64,000 nt of DNA, from contig NQYJ01000006.1 of NCBI GenBank assembly GCA_002285055.1, forward strand, positions 16,952-80,951, written 5' to 3'. A program made the translations under genes and the position numbers. Numbering within the stretch: position 1 is the stretch's first letter; every line of letters starts with the position of its first letter. The DNA comes from Candidatus Izimoplasma sp. ZiA1. Its GTDB lineage: Bacteria; Bacillota_I; Bacilli_A; Izemoplasmatales; Izemoplasmataceae. Positions 18,365 through 26,933 of the stretch are shown in pieces. The notes under the pieces were generated by a model. That model did not search any database. It had not been told where the DNA came from and saw nothing but the letters and a program-made list of their open reading frames with translations.

Positions 18365-20676
18365 CTTTTTTCTCCCTCTCTTTTTTTCATTTCTAATAAG
18401 ATTTTTTCAGGTGTTATTGGTAAAGAAGTTATTCTAACACCAACTGCATTATAAATAGCGTTTGCTATTGCTGCTGGTGGAGTATCTATTCCTATTTCAC
18501 CAACACTTTTTGCACCATATGGTCCTGAATCCTCATAACTTTTAGCAAACTCTGTTGTAAGTTTATTAATCTCTTTTCTTGTTGGTATTTTGTAGTTTAA
18601 TAAATTATTAGTAACTAATTTACCTGAAGAGTTATATAAAACTTCTTCATAGATTGCCATACCAATACCTTGAACAATCCCACCTTCAACTTGACCTTTT
18701 GCTAAACTTGGGTTGATTGTTGTTCCACAATCAACAACACTTACATAATCAACTATTTTTACTTCACCAGTTTCAGTGTCTAAATCAATCATTACATAAC
18801 CAGCCATAAATGGTGGTGGTGATTTTGTTCCAACATAAGATTCTGTTGATGTTAACTGTTTTTGGTCTTCATTGTAATATAATCTATTTGATAGTTCGTT
18901 AATTGTCATTTCTTTATCATCAGCTTTTATTGTTGTCCCATCATATTCAATAATCGATTCATCAACTTTAAATGCTAAAGCTGCTTCTCTAACAATCATT
19001 TGACGCATTTTTAATGCTGCTTTGTAAACTGCATTACCACTTATGTAAGTAGTACTTGATGCATATGCACCTGTATCAAATGGTGTTAAATCGCTGTCTG
19101 ATGAGTACACAATAATTTGACTTGTATCACACCCAAGTGTTTCAGCAGCAATTTGTGCTAGGATTGTGTCACTTCCTTGCCCGATGTCAGTTGCTCCAAC
19201 CATTAAATTATAAAAACCATCGTCATTTAATTTGATTGTTGCACTACCCATATCAATATAAGGAATTCCACTACCTTGCATAGCTATAGCCATACCTACT
19301 GATCTTCTTATATTTTTAGAGACTTGAATATATGGATATGTGTTTTTCCAGTTTATCAACTCATAACCTCTATTTAAGCAAAACTCAAGTTCACATGATT
19401 CCATGTTCATCGCAGTTCCCTCAGTTCCTTCGCCCATAATTGCAAAGATTGGAGATGTTTCACCTTGCTTAATCATGTTTTTATCTCTAAACTCAATAGG
19501 ATCCATTCCAAGTTTATCGACTAACATATCTATAGCACTCTCAAGAGCAAAGTTACCTTGGATTGCTCCATAGCCTCTAAATGCTCCTGCAGGTGTGTGA
19601 TTTGTGTATGCAACATGACCGTGGAATCTTACACTTTTAACTTTATTATATAAAGGTAAAACTTTAGATCCAGCAACCATAAACACAGTAAGTGCGTGTT
19701 CTCCATAAGCGCCAGTGTCACTTAGGACATAACAGTCTATCGTTTCAAGCATTCCATCTTTTGATGCTCCTAAAGTAATATCAAAACGCATCGGATGTCT
19801 TGAATAACTCGATTCAAATACTTCTTTTCTAGTGAATACCATTTTTGATGGTTTTCCTGTTCTTAAAGTAACAGCACTAACTAACATCTCACCATGTAAA
19901 GCTTGTTTCCCACCAAAACCTCCACCTACACGAGGTTTAATAACTCTGATTCTACTTAATGGAAATTCTAATGTTTGTGATAAAATTCTTCTAACATGAA
20001 TTGGTGTTTGAGTTGCTGAATATAGAACCAGTCTATTTAGGTAGTCAATGCGTGCATTAACTGTATGAGGTTCCATCATAACATGCGCTTGTGCTTGTGT
20101 ATAAAAACTTTGTTTGATCACTACATCTGACTTTTTAACGTCTTCTTCAGTGTTTCCAACTTCCATTTTATAACTAGCAGCGATGTTTCTTTTTGGTTCA
20201 AAACCAATTGGAAACATTTCATGAGCTTCTGGTTCATCATGAATAATACTTTTATTATCAATGGCGTCTTCAAAATTTAAAATCGGATTTAAAACCTCAT
20301 ATTCAACTTTGATTAATTCTAATGCTTCTTCACATATTTCTTTTGTAACAGCAGCAACACAACATACTTCATCACCAATATGTCTAACATATTCATCTAA
20401 GACGAATTTGTCATGAGGTGATGGCTCAGGATATCCTTGCCCTGCTCTTGTATAGCTATTTCTTTTAAAGTCTTCGTGTGTCAATATTAACTCGACACCT
20501 TCAAGTTCTAAAGCTTTTGATTTATCAATATTTAATATTTTAGCAAAAGGATGAGGACTCCTTAATACTTTAACAATTAATGAATTTTTTTCAGCTAGAT
20601 CATCCGTAAAAGCCGGACGTCCCATCATTAATCCTTTTCCATCAATTGAAGGAATTGTTTTATTAACACTCTTCAT
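18361..20676 (-). CDS. Molybdenum hydroxylase large subunit (set B), xanthine dehydrogenase-like
   Basis: A 771-residue molybdopterin subunit. The N-terminal domain opens with DGKGLMMGRPAFTDD, and cofactor motifs are RVGGGFGGKQALHGE near residue 250, GAFRGYGAIQGN near 365, ATDIGQGSD near 495 and C-terminal GPYGAKSVGEIG with the catalytic Glu. It resembles the selenium-dependent xanthine dehydrogenase type found beside MocA and SsnA in clostridia. It is clearly distinct in sequence from the set A subunit, suggesting a different substrate or position of hydroxylation. The gene is followed by an overlapping membrane protein gene. Confidence 0.87.
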   Translation of the reverse strand: MKSVNKTIPSIDGKGLMMGRPAFTDDLAEKNSLIVKVLRSPHPFAKILNIDKSKALELEGVELILTHEDFKRNSYTRAGQGYPEPSPHDKFVLDEYVRHIGDEVCCVAAVTKEICEEALELIKVEYEVLNPILNFEDAIDNKSIIHDEPEAHEMFPIGFEPKRNIAASYKMEVGNTEEDVKKSDVVIKQSFYTQAQAHVMMEPHTVNARIDYLNRLVLYSATQTPIHVRRILSQTLEFPLSRIRVIKPRVGGGFGGKQALHGEMLVSAVTLRTGKPSKMVFTRKEVFESSYSRHPMRFDITLGASKDGMLETIDCYVLSDTGAYGEHALTVFMVAGSKVLPLYNKVKSVRFHGHVAYTNHTPAGAFRGYGAIQGNFALESAIDMLVDKLGMDPIEFRDKNMIKQGETSPIFAIMGEGTEGTAMNMESCELEFCLNRGYELINWKNTYPYIQVSKNIRRSVGMAIAMQGSGIPYIDMGSATIKLNDDGFYNLMVGATDIGQGSDTILAQIAAETLGCDTSQIIVYSSDSDLTPFDTGAYASSTTYISGNAVYKAALKMRQMIVREAALAFKVDESIIEYDGTTIKADDKEMTINELSNRLYYNEDQKQLTSTESYVGTKSPPPFMAGYVMIDLDTETGEVKIVDYVSVVDCGTTINPSLAKGQVEGGIVQGIGMAIYEEVLYNSSGKLVTNNLLNYKIPTRKEINKLTTEFAKSYEDSGPYGAKSVGEIGIDTPPAAIANAIYNAVGVRITSLPITPEKILLEMKKREGEKR

Positions 20677-21126
20677 TTATTTATCCTCTAAATACTTTCT
20701 TATCGCTATATGTTGTGATTGATATCCAGTACAGCGACATAAATTTCCTACTAGGTAATCCTTAATTTCCTCATCACTAGGATTATCATTTATTAGTTTT
20801 AATGCATATACAGTTAAGGCTAATGAAGGATTACAAAAACCACATTGGTCAGCACCTTCATGACCCATATAAACGCTTAATTTTTCTGCTTCTTTACTGA
20901 TACCTTCAACTGTAGTAACTTCATGATTTTCTGCTTTAACTGATAATAATGCACATGATGCTACAGGTTTATTATCAAGTAAAACAGTACAAACACCACA
21001 ACTCGAATTATCGCAGCCTCTTTTAACACTTAAATAATCATTTTTCCTTAATGTGTCAAGTAAGTATTCTGTAGGTTCAACATCTAAAACTCTATTATAC
21101 CCATTGATTTTTATGTTAATTTTCAT
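20677..21126 (-). CDS. Molybdenum hydroxylase 2Fe-2S subunit (set B)
   Basis: A 149-residue electron-transfer subunit with the N-terminal cluster C-x4-C-x2-C-x11-C (CDNSSCGVC) and the C-terminal cluster QCGFCNPS and LCRCTGY. All eight cysteines are kept. The TPG usually found after QCGFC is NPS here. It sits between the FAD and large subunit genes, overlapping the FAD gene by 11 bp and separated from the large-subunit gene by no spacer. Confidence 0.9.
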   Translation of the reverse strand: MKINIKINGYNRVLDVEPTEYLLDTLRKNDYLSVKRGCDNSSCGVCTVLLDNKPVASCALLSVKAENHEVTTVEGISKEAEKLSVYMGHEGADQCGFCNPSLALTVYALKLINDNPSDEEIKDYLVGNLCRCTGYQSQHIAIRKYLEDK

Positions 21127-21916
21127 CTGTCATCACCTCATTTAATCCGCGTTTTAAGTATACTTTAACTAGTTCCTTACGATACTCATCTGAAGCTCGG
21201 TTATTAGATCCTAATTTTATTTCATTAAGCACATGAATAACTGTTTCATCTATTATTAACTCATCTATTTTTTCAGCTTTATTTATGTACTCAATTGCCT
21301 TTACAGGTTTTAATGCAATACTAGGTCTTGCACCAATTGCGATATCAATTTTAGAACCTTTAGTAATGGCTAAGTTTATAACCGCAAAATCTAAACTTGT
21401 TTTTTGAACTTTATGAAAATACCCAGTACCTACTTCTTTTTTTATTAGTATTTTTAATAGAATATCTTTAGGTGATTTTTTTGTGTGTAAAAAATCTTCT
21501 AATGATACTTCACCTTGTTTATAAAACACTAATCTTGTATTCATGACTAATAAAGGTGTTATCACGTCTGAAAATGAATATTTCCCCATTATACTTCCAG
21601 ATAATGTAGCAATATTTCTTATAGATTCCCCCATAATTTTACTAATGGCCTTTGGAAGAATACCACTCATTAGTCTTTTTAATCCTTCGTGGTCTTCAAC
21701 TTCTTTTAATGTAACTAAGTTACCAATTTCATAATCAGTATTAGTAGTCATTATTTTATTGTTACTTAATAACTCTAAATCAATTGCTTTGTTAATTACT
21801 TTATTAGTAAGCCTTAACCAAGCACCTCCACCAATTATCAAATTATTATCATCTTTTAATAGTTCTTGATAAGCATCTTCTAAGTTGGTAGGTTTATAAT
21901 ATTGTAATATTTTCAA
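21116..21916 (-). CDS. Molybdenum hydroxylase FAD subunit (set B)
   Basis: A 266-residue FAD-binding subunit of the xanthine dehydrogenase family. IIGGGAWLRL near residue 28 and ATLSGSIMGKYSFSDVITP near 105 are the FAD contacts. I place the start at TTG (21914-21916), where the protein opens with KILQYYKPTNLEDAY as in relatives and follows AAAGGA by a normal distance. An upstream ATG would start inside the ribosome site and the mocA end. It is the first subunit of set B and completes a three-part enzyme. Confidence 0.83.
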   Translation of the reverse strand: MKILQYYKPTNLEDAYQELLKDDNNLIIGGGAWLRLTNKVINKAIDLELLSNNKIMTTNTDYEIGNLVTLKEVEDHEGLKRLMSGILPKAISKIMGESIRNIATLSGSIMGKYSFSDVITPLLVMNTRLVFYKQGEVSLEDFLHTKKSPKDILLKILIKKEVGTGYFHKVQKTSLDFAVINLAITKGSKIDIAIGARPSIALKPVKAIEYINKAEKIDELIIDETVIHVLNEIKLGSNNRASDEYRKELVKVYLKRGLNEVMTDEN

Positions 21917-21917
21917 A

Positions 21918-22487
21918 TCAATCATTCCTTTCATGATTTTTTAATAGTTTTTCATAATCAGTAAGCGAATCAATATCTAGTAATATTCCTTGATCTTCTA
22001 CTTCTATATAGTTAACTTCAAATTTATCTCTAAATACCTTTAAGTTTGAAGCAATGCCCTCTTGTTTAAGTAGTGGTATTAGTTCTTTACTTATAAAAAT
22101 AGGGTGTCCCCTTCTACCACTAAAAGTAGGAACCCTGATTTCTCCATTTGATTGAAGGATTAACTTATAAGTAAACTCCTTCACTAAAGGATAATCACCA
22201 GGAATTAAAAATATATCATTGTTTGTATTATCTATCCCTTTTAAAACCGAACTAAACATTCCTTGTTCGTATAACTCATTATGGACAATTTTAATGTTTT
22301 TAAACTCTTTGAGAATTGTTTGATAGTCTTCTTGATATTTACCAGTAACAATTATGATACTTTTACAAACGTTTGACATCGATTTGACTGTATGATAAAT
22401 CAGAGGTTTATTTAGAAATTTTAAAATCATTTTATTTTTTCCAACTCGCGATGAAAAACCGCCAGCTAAAATAATTCCATCTACCAT
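21918..22487 (-). CDS. MocA/YgfJ-type molybdenum cofactor nucleotidyltransferase
   Basis: A 189-residue nucleotidyltransferase with the signature IILAGGFSSRVGKNKMIL at the N-terminus, LIPGDYPLV near residue 95 and RRGHPIFI near 130. MocA makes molybdopterin cytosine dinucleotide, and YgfJ is its relative in selenium-linked purine clusters. It is the first gene after the leader, so the whole unit starts with a cofactor-finishing enzyme. The ATG at 22485-22487 follows GGGAG; an upstream ATG at 22502 overlaps that site and is not used here. Confidence 0.82.
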   Translation of the reverse strand: MVDGIILAGGFSSRVGKNKMILKFLNKPLIYHTVKSMSNVCKSIIIVTGKYQEDYQTILKEFKNIKIVHNELYEQGMFSSVLKGIDNTNNDIFLIPGDYPLVKEFTYKLILQSNGEIRVPTFSGRRGHPIFISKELIPLLKQEGIASNLKVFRDKFEVNYIEVEDQGILLDIDSLTDYEKLLKNHERND

Positions 22488-22507
22488 ATTTAAAACTCCC
22501 ATCTTAA

Positions 22508-22653
22508 AAATAATAAAAAACCATTAAAAAGAAGTGTGTTTTGCTCTTAACTAAGGTATCCTCATCAGGCAAACGCTTACATTTTAATGGTTTTATATTG
22601 CTGTATTTGTCGGTAATATTATTATAAATGCGACACGCAACTCATCTTGATAA
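22508..22653 (-). ncRNA. Structured 5' leader / possible attenuator of the mocA-xdh operon
   Basis: From the predicted start near 22653 to mocA there are about 150 untranslated bases. A long hairpin runs from AAAACCATTAAAA to TTTTTAATGGTTTT, and its 3' arm is followed by TTTTATTATTTTT, so it looks like a terminator. Inside it GTTTGC pairs with GCAAAAC and a small AGG-AUA-CCU hairpin sits at the tip. Upstream is a short TGCG/CGCA hairpin. It does not match purine, TPP, Moco, fluoride or T-box consensus that I can recall. A regulatory element responding to purine or cofactor level is inference. Confidence 0.5.
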
Positions 22654-22659
22654 CTTTAT

Positions 22660-22687
22660 ATTATATCACATTTTATAAATAAGTTAA
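22660..22687 (-). promoter_or_regulatory. Promoter of the mocA-xdh operon
   Basis: Minus strand: TTAACT (22682-22687), 16-bp spacer, TATAAT (22660-22665) with an extended TGA before it. The -10 is perfect. Confidence 0.7.
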
Positions 22688-22747
22688 AATTATTTTTTAG
22701 CAATTTAAAGTGTTTAATTCAATTATTCTATAAGAATAATTGAAAAT

Positions 22748-22780
22748 AAAAAAATCATTCCGTTTAAGAATGATTTCATT
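22748..22780 (-). terminator. Terminator after the two membrane protein genes
   Basis: AATCATTC (22753-22760), 7-base loop, GAATGATT (22768-22775), T-run on the minus strand. Confidence 0.8.
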
Positions 22781-23365
22781 TTAATAGTAATTTGGCTTTT
22801 CTAACATTTTCTTTTTGTTAGATTTTCTAATTATCAAGGTTAATAACTCAACAACGAGTCCAATTGTTAATAGGAAAAAACCACCAATTAATTTAAGAAT
22901 AAATAATATCAATACTTCTGAATCAAAATTATTTATAGCCTTATAATAATTGTTATTTGCATTAGTAGATATAGTCACAGTATCATCTTCTATAGCTTTT
23001 ATATAAAACAATCCGGAATAAGAATCAATATCGACACTTACATTTTCACTCATTAACTCAATCTCAATGTTATTGTTTAATGATGAGTAATCAATTGTGG
23101 TTGTTTGATTATAGTATTCGACAGTGATCACGGAACTATCATAAGTTATTGATGTATCATTTTTATTTGCAATTGAAGCTATTAATAACTTTGTTCCTTT
23201 TTCCATTTCAATAACTTTAGGTGTGTCAGTTTGTAAGTTGTTCTTTACACTGGTTATATTCATAATTGTTTGAAATTGATTAATAACCATTACTGCACCA
23301 AAAACTAAGACTATTAACCCTAGTAGGTAAAATGCTTTATTTGGTTTAATACTCGAATATTCCAT
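22781..23365 (-). CDS. Unknown membrane protein with two transmembrane helices
   Basis: A 194-residue protein that I do not recognise. A hydrophobic helix covers about residues 12-30 and another about 150-178, with a polar extracytoplasmic domain of about 120 residues rich in Asn, Thr, Ser and Ile between them, and a basic tail (RKSNKKK). The topology suggests a sensor or assembly role at the membrane. A good GGAGGG ribosome site precedes it. It lies 10 bp after another membrane protein gene and may share its transcript with the pentapeptide protein. Confidence 0.6.
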   Translation of the reverse strand: MEYSSIKPNKAFYLLGLIVLVFGAVMVINQFQTIMNITSVKNNLQTDTPKVIEMEKGTKLLIASIANKNDTSITYDSSVITVEYYNQTTTIDYSSLNNNIEIELMSENVSVDIDSYSGLFYIKAIEDDTVTISTNANNNYYKAINNFDSEVLILFILKLIGGFFLLTIGLVVELLTLIIRKSNKKKMLEKPNYY

Positions 23366-23375
23366 ATAAACCCTC

Positions 23376-23687
23376 CTAAATAATCACAAAGTACATAATA
23401 AATACAGCTAAATTCAAATAAACTATATACCTGATTATTGACCTATTTTGTTCTATTCTACTTGGAACTATGTTTTTTACGAAACTACTTGGTACTCCAA
23501 TAATAAGCATCACTAATCCTTCCACTATAGAACCTTCAAAGAACTGTGATAATACTAAAATAATTGTTCCTAAATATAAGAAAATATATAAAACATAAAT
23601 ATACTGTTTTGTTGATTTAAAACTAGCAATTGAAAAAACTAAAAACATACTATTTAATACATATAAAACTACCCCTAAATACACCAC
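23376..23687 (-). CDS. Small unknown membrane protein
   Basis: A 103-residue hydrophobic protein with about three to four membrane segments (opening YLGVVLYVLNSMFLVF). No family recognised. The start is GTG with GGGGGAAA upstream. It lies between the pentapeptide-repeat gene and the two-helix membrane protein, in the same orientation with short spacing, so it is likely cotranscribed with them. Confidence 0.55.
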   Translation of the reverse strand: MVYLGVVLYVLNSMFLVFSIASFKSTKQYIYVLYIFLYLGTIILVLSQFFEGSIVEGLVMLIIGVPSSFVKNIVPSRIEQNRSIIRYIVYLNLAVFIMYFVII

Positions 23688-23711
23688 TTACATTTCCCCC
23701 TAAATATTGTT

Positions 23712-24344
23712 TTACTTAATTTTTAATCCAAATAATCGACATACTTCACTAGCTTGCCATGAAGCAATAGTCAATCCTTTTATACTATTTTGATCAATTC
23801 TAATATCCTCTATATCAGATGTTGAAAAATCAATTGTATTTAGTTTTGTTTTATGAACAAGTGCTTTTTTTAGATTGCACTTTTCAAACTCAACTAATTT
23901 AAATAAATTGTCAAACCAATTTGATTCATTCATTTTTACTTCATTAAATAAAATATTTTTCATTTTATTATCTGCAAAATCTATGTATTCAGCAACACAA
24001 TCATTAAATAAGCAATCATTTAAGAAAGATTCAACAAAGTGTGATCCACTTAGTTTTGAATGGTTAAACTCACACCTAATGAAGGTTGAGCTATAAAAGG
24101 ATGTGTTTGAAAAGTCACAATTATTAAATATACAATCGATAAACTCCGCTTTTTCAAATGTGTTTTCTGTAAAAATAGTCTTATCAAAAATAACAGTATC
24201 AAAGATAATTCTAAATTTATCTTTTGATACTAATTTGTTCCCGTTTATCCTTACATAGTCAACATGGCTTGAATCAATAACACCATTTAAATCTTTAGTG
24301 TATAATTCTAGTTCACCTTTTATAATTGGTTTTTTCATTTTCAT
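23712..24344 (-). CDS. Qnr-like pentapeptide repeat protein
   Basis: A 210-residue protein made largely of A(D/N)LxX-type pentapeptides, for example FEKAEFIDCIFNNCDFSNT, running from about residue 50 to 170 as a right-handed beta-helix. Size and the C-terminal helix-like ending (ASWQASEVCRLFGL) match the Qnr/MfpA class, which mimic DNA and protect gyrase. Many chromosomal members have no proven resistance role. It heads a three-gene run with two membrane proteins. A pentapeptide protein of other function is the alternative. Confidence 0.7.
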   Translation of the reverse strand: MKMKKPIIKGELELYTKDLNGVIDSSHVDYVRINGNKLVSKDKFRIIFDTVIFDKTIFTENTFEKAEFIDCIFNNCDFSNTSFYSSTFIRCEFNHSKLSGSHFVESFLNDCLFNDCVAEYIDFADNKMKNILFNEVKMNESNWFDNLFKLVEFEKCNLKKALVHKTKLNTIDFSTSDIEDIRIDQNSIKGLTIASWQASEVCRLFGLKIK

Positions 24345-24448
24345 AGTTACTTAGTCCTTATCTTCGATTAAATTAATATAGCATTTTTATGTCTATTATT
24401 ATAACATAATTAGCTTATAAGTTGAATATACTTTAAATCTTTTATCTA

Positions 24449-24482
24449 TTAAAAAAAGGTAATGAAAATCATTACCTTCTTA
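24449..24482 (-). terminator. Terminator after the lipoprotein gene (end of pyr region)
   Basis: GGTAATGA (24458-24465), 3-base loop, TCATTACC (24469-24476), flanked by AA/TT pairs and a 7-base T-run on the minus strand. Confidence 0.85.
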
Positions 24483-24488
24483 TATATT

Positions 24489-25568
24489 TTACTTAATAAT
24501 GACTTTGATATCACTTGTTTTACTGATTATAAACAAATCATCAAAGACACCAATCACTTCACTATTATTACCAGTTACAGAGTAGTCCGATTCATCTGTA
24601 TATAATAACTTATACTCATCTGAGTCAAAATCAATAGTGAAAACCCCAACAAAATCATTATGATTTTGGATGATTGCTCTTACTTCATTATCATATTCTT
24701 GAACACCAACAACACCATGAATATATAATTCTGCAACTAAGTTAAGTTTGATTTCGTCGTCTAAAGTTAAGTCTTTATTATATTTAGCAATATAACAATT
24801 TGCGTTATCTAATCCATAAATATATACTGTATCTGTAATTTTTATTCCTTCAACTTCAATACCTTCAGGTATACTTATATGATTTAAATACTCAAAATTG
24901 TTTGAAAGTTTTAAAAGCACTTGATTTGAAGTTGATTGATAAGTAGATCCATCAATGACAAACTCATTTTCATTAATATCAGCAACTATATAAAACTCAT
25001 TATTATAAACTGATTCAACTAGATTAATTGATTCAAATTCCATACTGTTTTCAAATGTAATTTCATTGTTTTCAAAAGAATACTTATTAACTGTCCCTGT
25101 TTTGATTAAATAGACAGTATCATCTACAACTATAAATTTTTTTGCGATATATCTTTGTAGAGATAATTTTTCGTTTGTGATAACTAAATTATTAGTTATC
25201 TCTAAATTGTCATTAAAGATTAAAGTAGTTATTGTTATATCTTCAAGATTAGAATAAACAAGACTTAGAACATCGTTTGTATAAAATAATTTAAATGGTT
25301 TAAAAGCATCTGGAGAATCAATTACAAGATCTAAAGACTCTTTTTTGTTACCTTTCATATCATATTTTGCTAGTTTATAATTATCCTCACTTGTAATATA
25401 TGCAACATAAGTAAACCCATCACCATAAACAGCGTCTAATACTGAAATTTCTTCATCATTAGATACAAACTCACTACCATCAAGTTTGAAATACTCGATA
25501 TCTTTAGAACACCCTACTAATGCAAATATAAGAAAAATTAATAAAACTAATTGTTTATATATTTTCAT
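24489..25568 (-). CDS. Lipoprotein of unknown function
   Basis: A 359-residue exported lipoprotein: the signal peptide KIYKQLVLLIFLIFALVGC ends in the lipobox LVGC (Cys20 is the lipidated residue). The mature part looks like a beta-rich repeat protein, with several similar segments of the form YVAYITSEDNYKLAKYDMKG, which would fit a beta-propeller. No enzyme motif is seen. It sits 43 bp after pyrE and before a terminator, so it may ride on the pyr transcript, though a relation to pyrimidines is not evident. Confidence 0.7.
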   Translation of the reverse strand: MKIYKQLVLLIFLIFALVGCSKDIEYFKLDGSEFVSNDEEISVLDAVYGDGFTYVAYITSEDNYKLAKYDMKGNKKESLDLVIDSPDAFKPFKLFYTNDVLSLVYSNLEDITITTLIFNDNLEITNNLVITNEKLSLQRYIAKKFIVVDDTVYLIKTGTVNKYSFENNEITFENSMEFESINLVESVYNNEFYIVADINENEFVIDGSTYQSTSNQVLLKLSNNFEYLNHISIPEGIEVEGIKITDTVYIYGLDNANCYIAKYNKDLTLDDEIKLNLVAELYIHGVVGVQEYDNEVRAIIQNHNDFVGVFTIDFDSDEYKLLYTDESDYSVTGNNSEVIGVFDDLFIISKTSDIKVIIK

Positions 25569-25611
25569 AGTTCCCCCCCTTTTTTATGTTTCTAATATAT
25601 AATCTTTTCCA

Positions 25612-26253
25612 CTAAAAGTCAAACTTATTAATCCAACTAGAGTCACTTGGATCTTGTTTCCATTGTTTAAGTTTTGCAAGATCTTGTTCTTTTATGTAAT
25701 CTAGTTTTAATGCTTCTTTGATCAATGTATCGTAATCACTTATTGTTGCATATCTTGTGTTTGATTTTTCAAATACTTCTTCTGCTTTTTTTAAGTTGTA
25801 TGTGAAGATTGCAACTACACCAAGAACATCCATTTTGTTTTCTCTTAATGTTTCTACAACTTTAACAGATGATCCACCAGTGCTAATTAAATCTTCAATT
25901 ACAACTACTTTTGCGTTTACAATAATTTTACCTTCAATCATGTTTGTTCGACCATGATCTTTGCTTGAACCTCTTACATAACCCATTGGTAGGTTTAGTA
26001 TTTTAGATACATAAGCTGCATGAGCTATACCTGCTGTACTAGTTCCCATGATGTATTCTACATCTGGGAATTGTTCACGAACTTTAATTGCAAGTGCTTC
26101 TTCGATTATGTCTCTTGTTTTTGGAAATGATAATGTTAAACGGTTATCACAATAAATTGGTGACTTAATTCCACTTGCCCATGTAAATGGTTCATTTGGT
26201 CTTAAAAATACTGCATTTATTTTTAAAAGTTCTTTTGCGATTAATTCTTTCAT
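25612..26253 (-). CDS. pyrE: Orotate phosphoribosyltransferase
   Basis: A 213-residue enzyme that joins orotate and PRPP to form OMP. The PRPP-binding motif VVVIEDLISTGGSSV lies near residue 117, and KSPIYCDNRLTLS near 30 binds orotate. The start chosen is the ATG at 26251-26253, with AAAGGAG 8 bases upstream, overlapping the pyrF stop (TAATG). An in-frame upstream ATG would overlap the ribosome site. Last pyrimidine gene of the operon. Confidence 0.93.
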   Translation of the reverse strand: MKELIAKELLKINAVFLRPNEPFTWASGIKSPIYCDNRLTLSFPKTRDIIEEALAIKVREQFPDVEYIMGTSTAGIAHAAYVSKILNLPMGYVRGSSKDHGRTNMIEGKIIVNAKVVVIEDLISTGGSSVKVVETLRENKMDVLGVVAIFTYNLKKAEEVFEKSNTRYATISDYDTLIKEALKLDYIKEQDLAKLKQWKQDPSDSSWINKFDF

Positions 26254-26933
26254 TAGATGAACTCCTTTATACATTTAAGGTAAGCTGCTTTTGGATTTTC
26301 ACTAGCTGTAATTGCTCTTCCAACAACGATAAAACTACTTCCTAGTTCTTTTGCTTTTAATGGTGTTGTTACTCTTACTTGATCATCTTTAGTGTTATCA
26401 CTAAATCTGATTCCTGGTGTAACACTTATTAATCCTAATTCTTTAATAATTGGTGCTTCTAAAGGACTACATACTACTCCATCTAGTCCTGCTTTTTTTG
26501 TGTTAATTGCGTATTGTTTAACTGTTTCATTCATTGTGTTATTTATTAATAGTTCTTCTTTTAACATTTGATCAGATGTACTTGTTAACTGTGTTACAGC
26601 GATAACTAATGTATCTTTGTTTATTTCTTTAATTGCTTTACATGCTGACTCCATCATTTTAATTCCACCTGATGCATGTACATTAATAATATCTACACCT
26701 AGATTTGCTATTCTAATTGCTGCTTTTGTTACTGTGTTTGGTATGTCATGAAGTTTTAAGTCTAAAAATATTTTAAAACCTTTAGCTTTTAGTTCTCTAA
26801 CAATGCTTGGTCCTTCTTGGTAAAAAAGTTCCATTCCGATTTTTAAGTAAGGTCTTTCTTCACCGAGTTTATCTAAAAATTGATATAGTAATTCTTTGTT
26901 CTCAAAATCACATGCGATTATTACATCTTTCAT
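26253..26933 (-). CDS. pyrF: Orotidine 5'-phosphate decarboxylase
   Basis: A 226-residue TIM-barrel enzyme converting OMP to UMP. The catalytic Lys-Asp network is visible in FLDLKLHDIPNT near residue 60, and VVGRAIT near the C-terminus is the phosphate site. ACDFENKEL near the start gives the first Asp. Overlaps pyrD (ATGA, with TGA as the pyrD stop) and pyrE (TAATG), so translation of the three is coupled. Confidence 0.95.
   Translation of the reverse strand: MKDVIIACDFENKELLYQFLDKLGEERPYLKIGMELFYQEGPSIVRELKAKGFKIFLDLKLHDIPNTVTKAAIRIANLGVDIINVHASGGIKMMESACKAIKEINKDTLVIAVTQLTSTSDQMLKEELLINNTMNETVKQYAINTKKAGLDGVVCSPLEAPIIKELGLISVTPGIRFSDNTKDDQVRVTTPLKAKELGSSFIVVGRAITASENPKAAYLKCIKEFI

Noticed and set aside
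22508..22653. Resemblance of the mocA leader to TPP (CCUGAU..GGAUA), fluoride (CUGAUGA) or hammerhead (CUGAUGA) RNAs
   Set aside because: The other conserved parts (CUGAGA and ACCCUU for TPP, GGNGAUGG for fluoride, GAAAC and the cleavage site for hammerhead) are missing, so the match is a short chance string.
22508..22653. A standard purine (guanine/adenine) riboswitch before the purine genes
   Set aside because: The core TATA..GG..GTTTCTAC and CCGTAAA..GACTA sequences are not present on either strand here.
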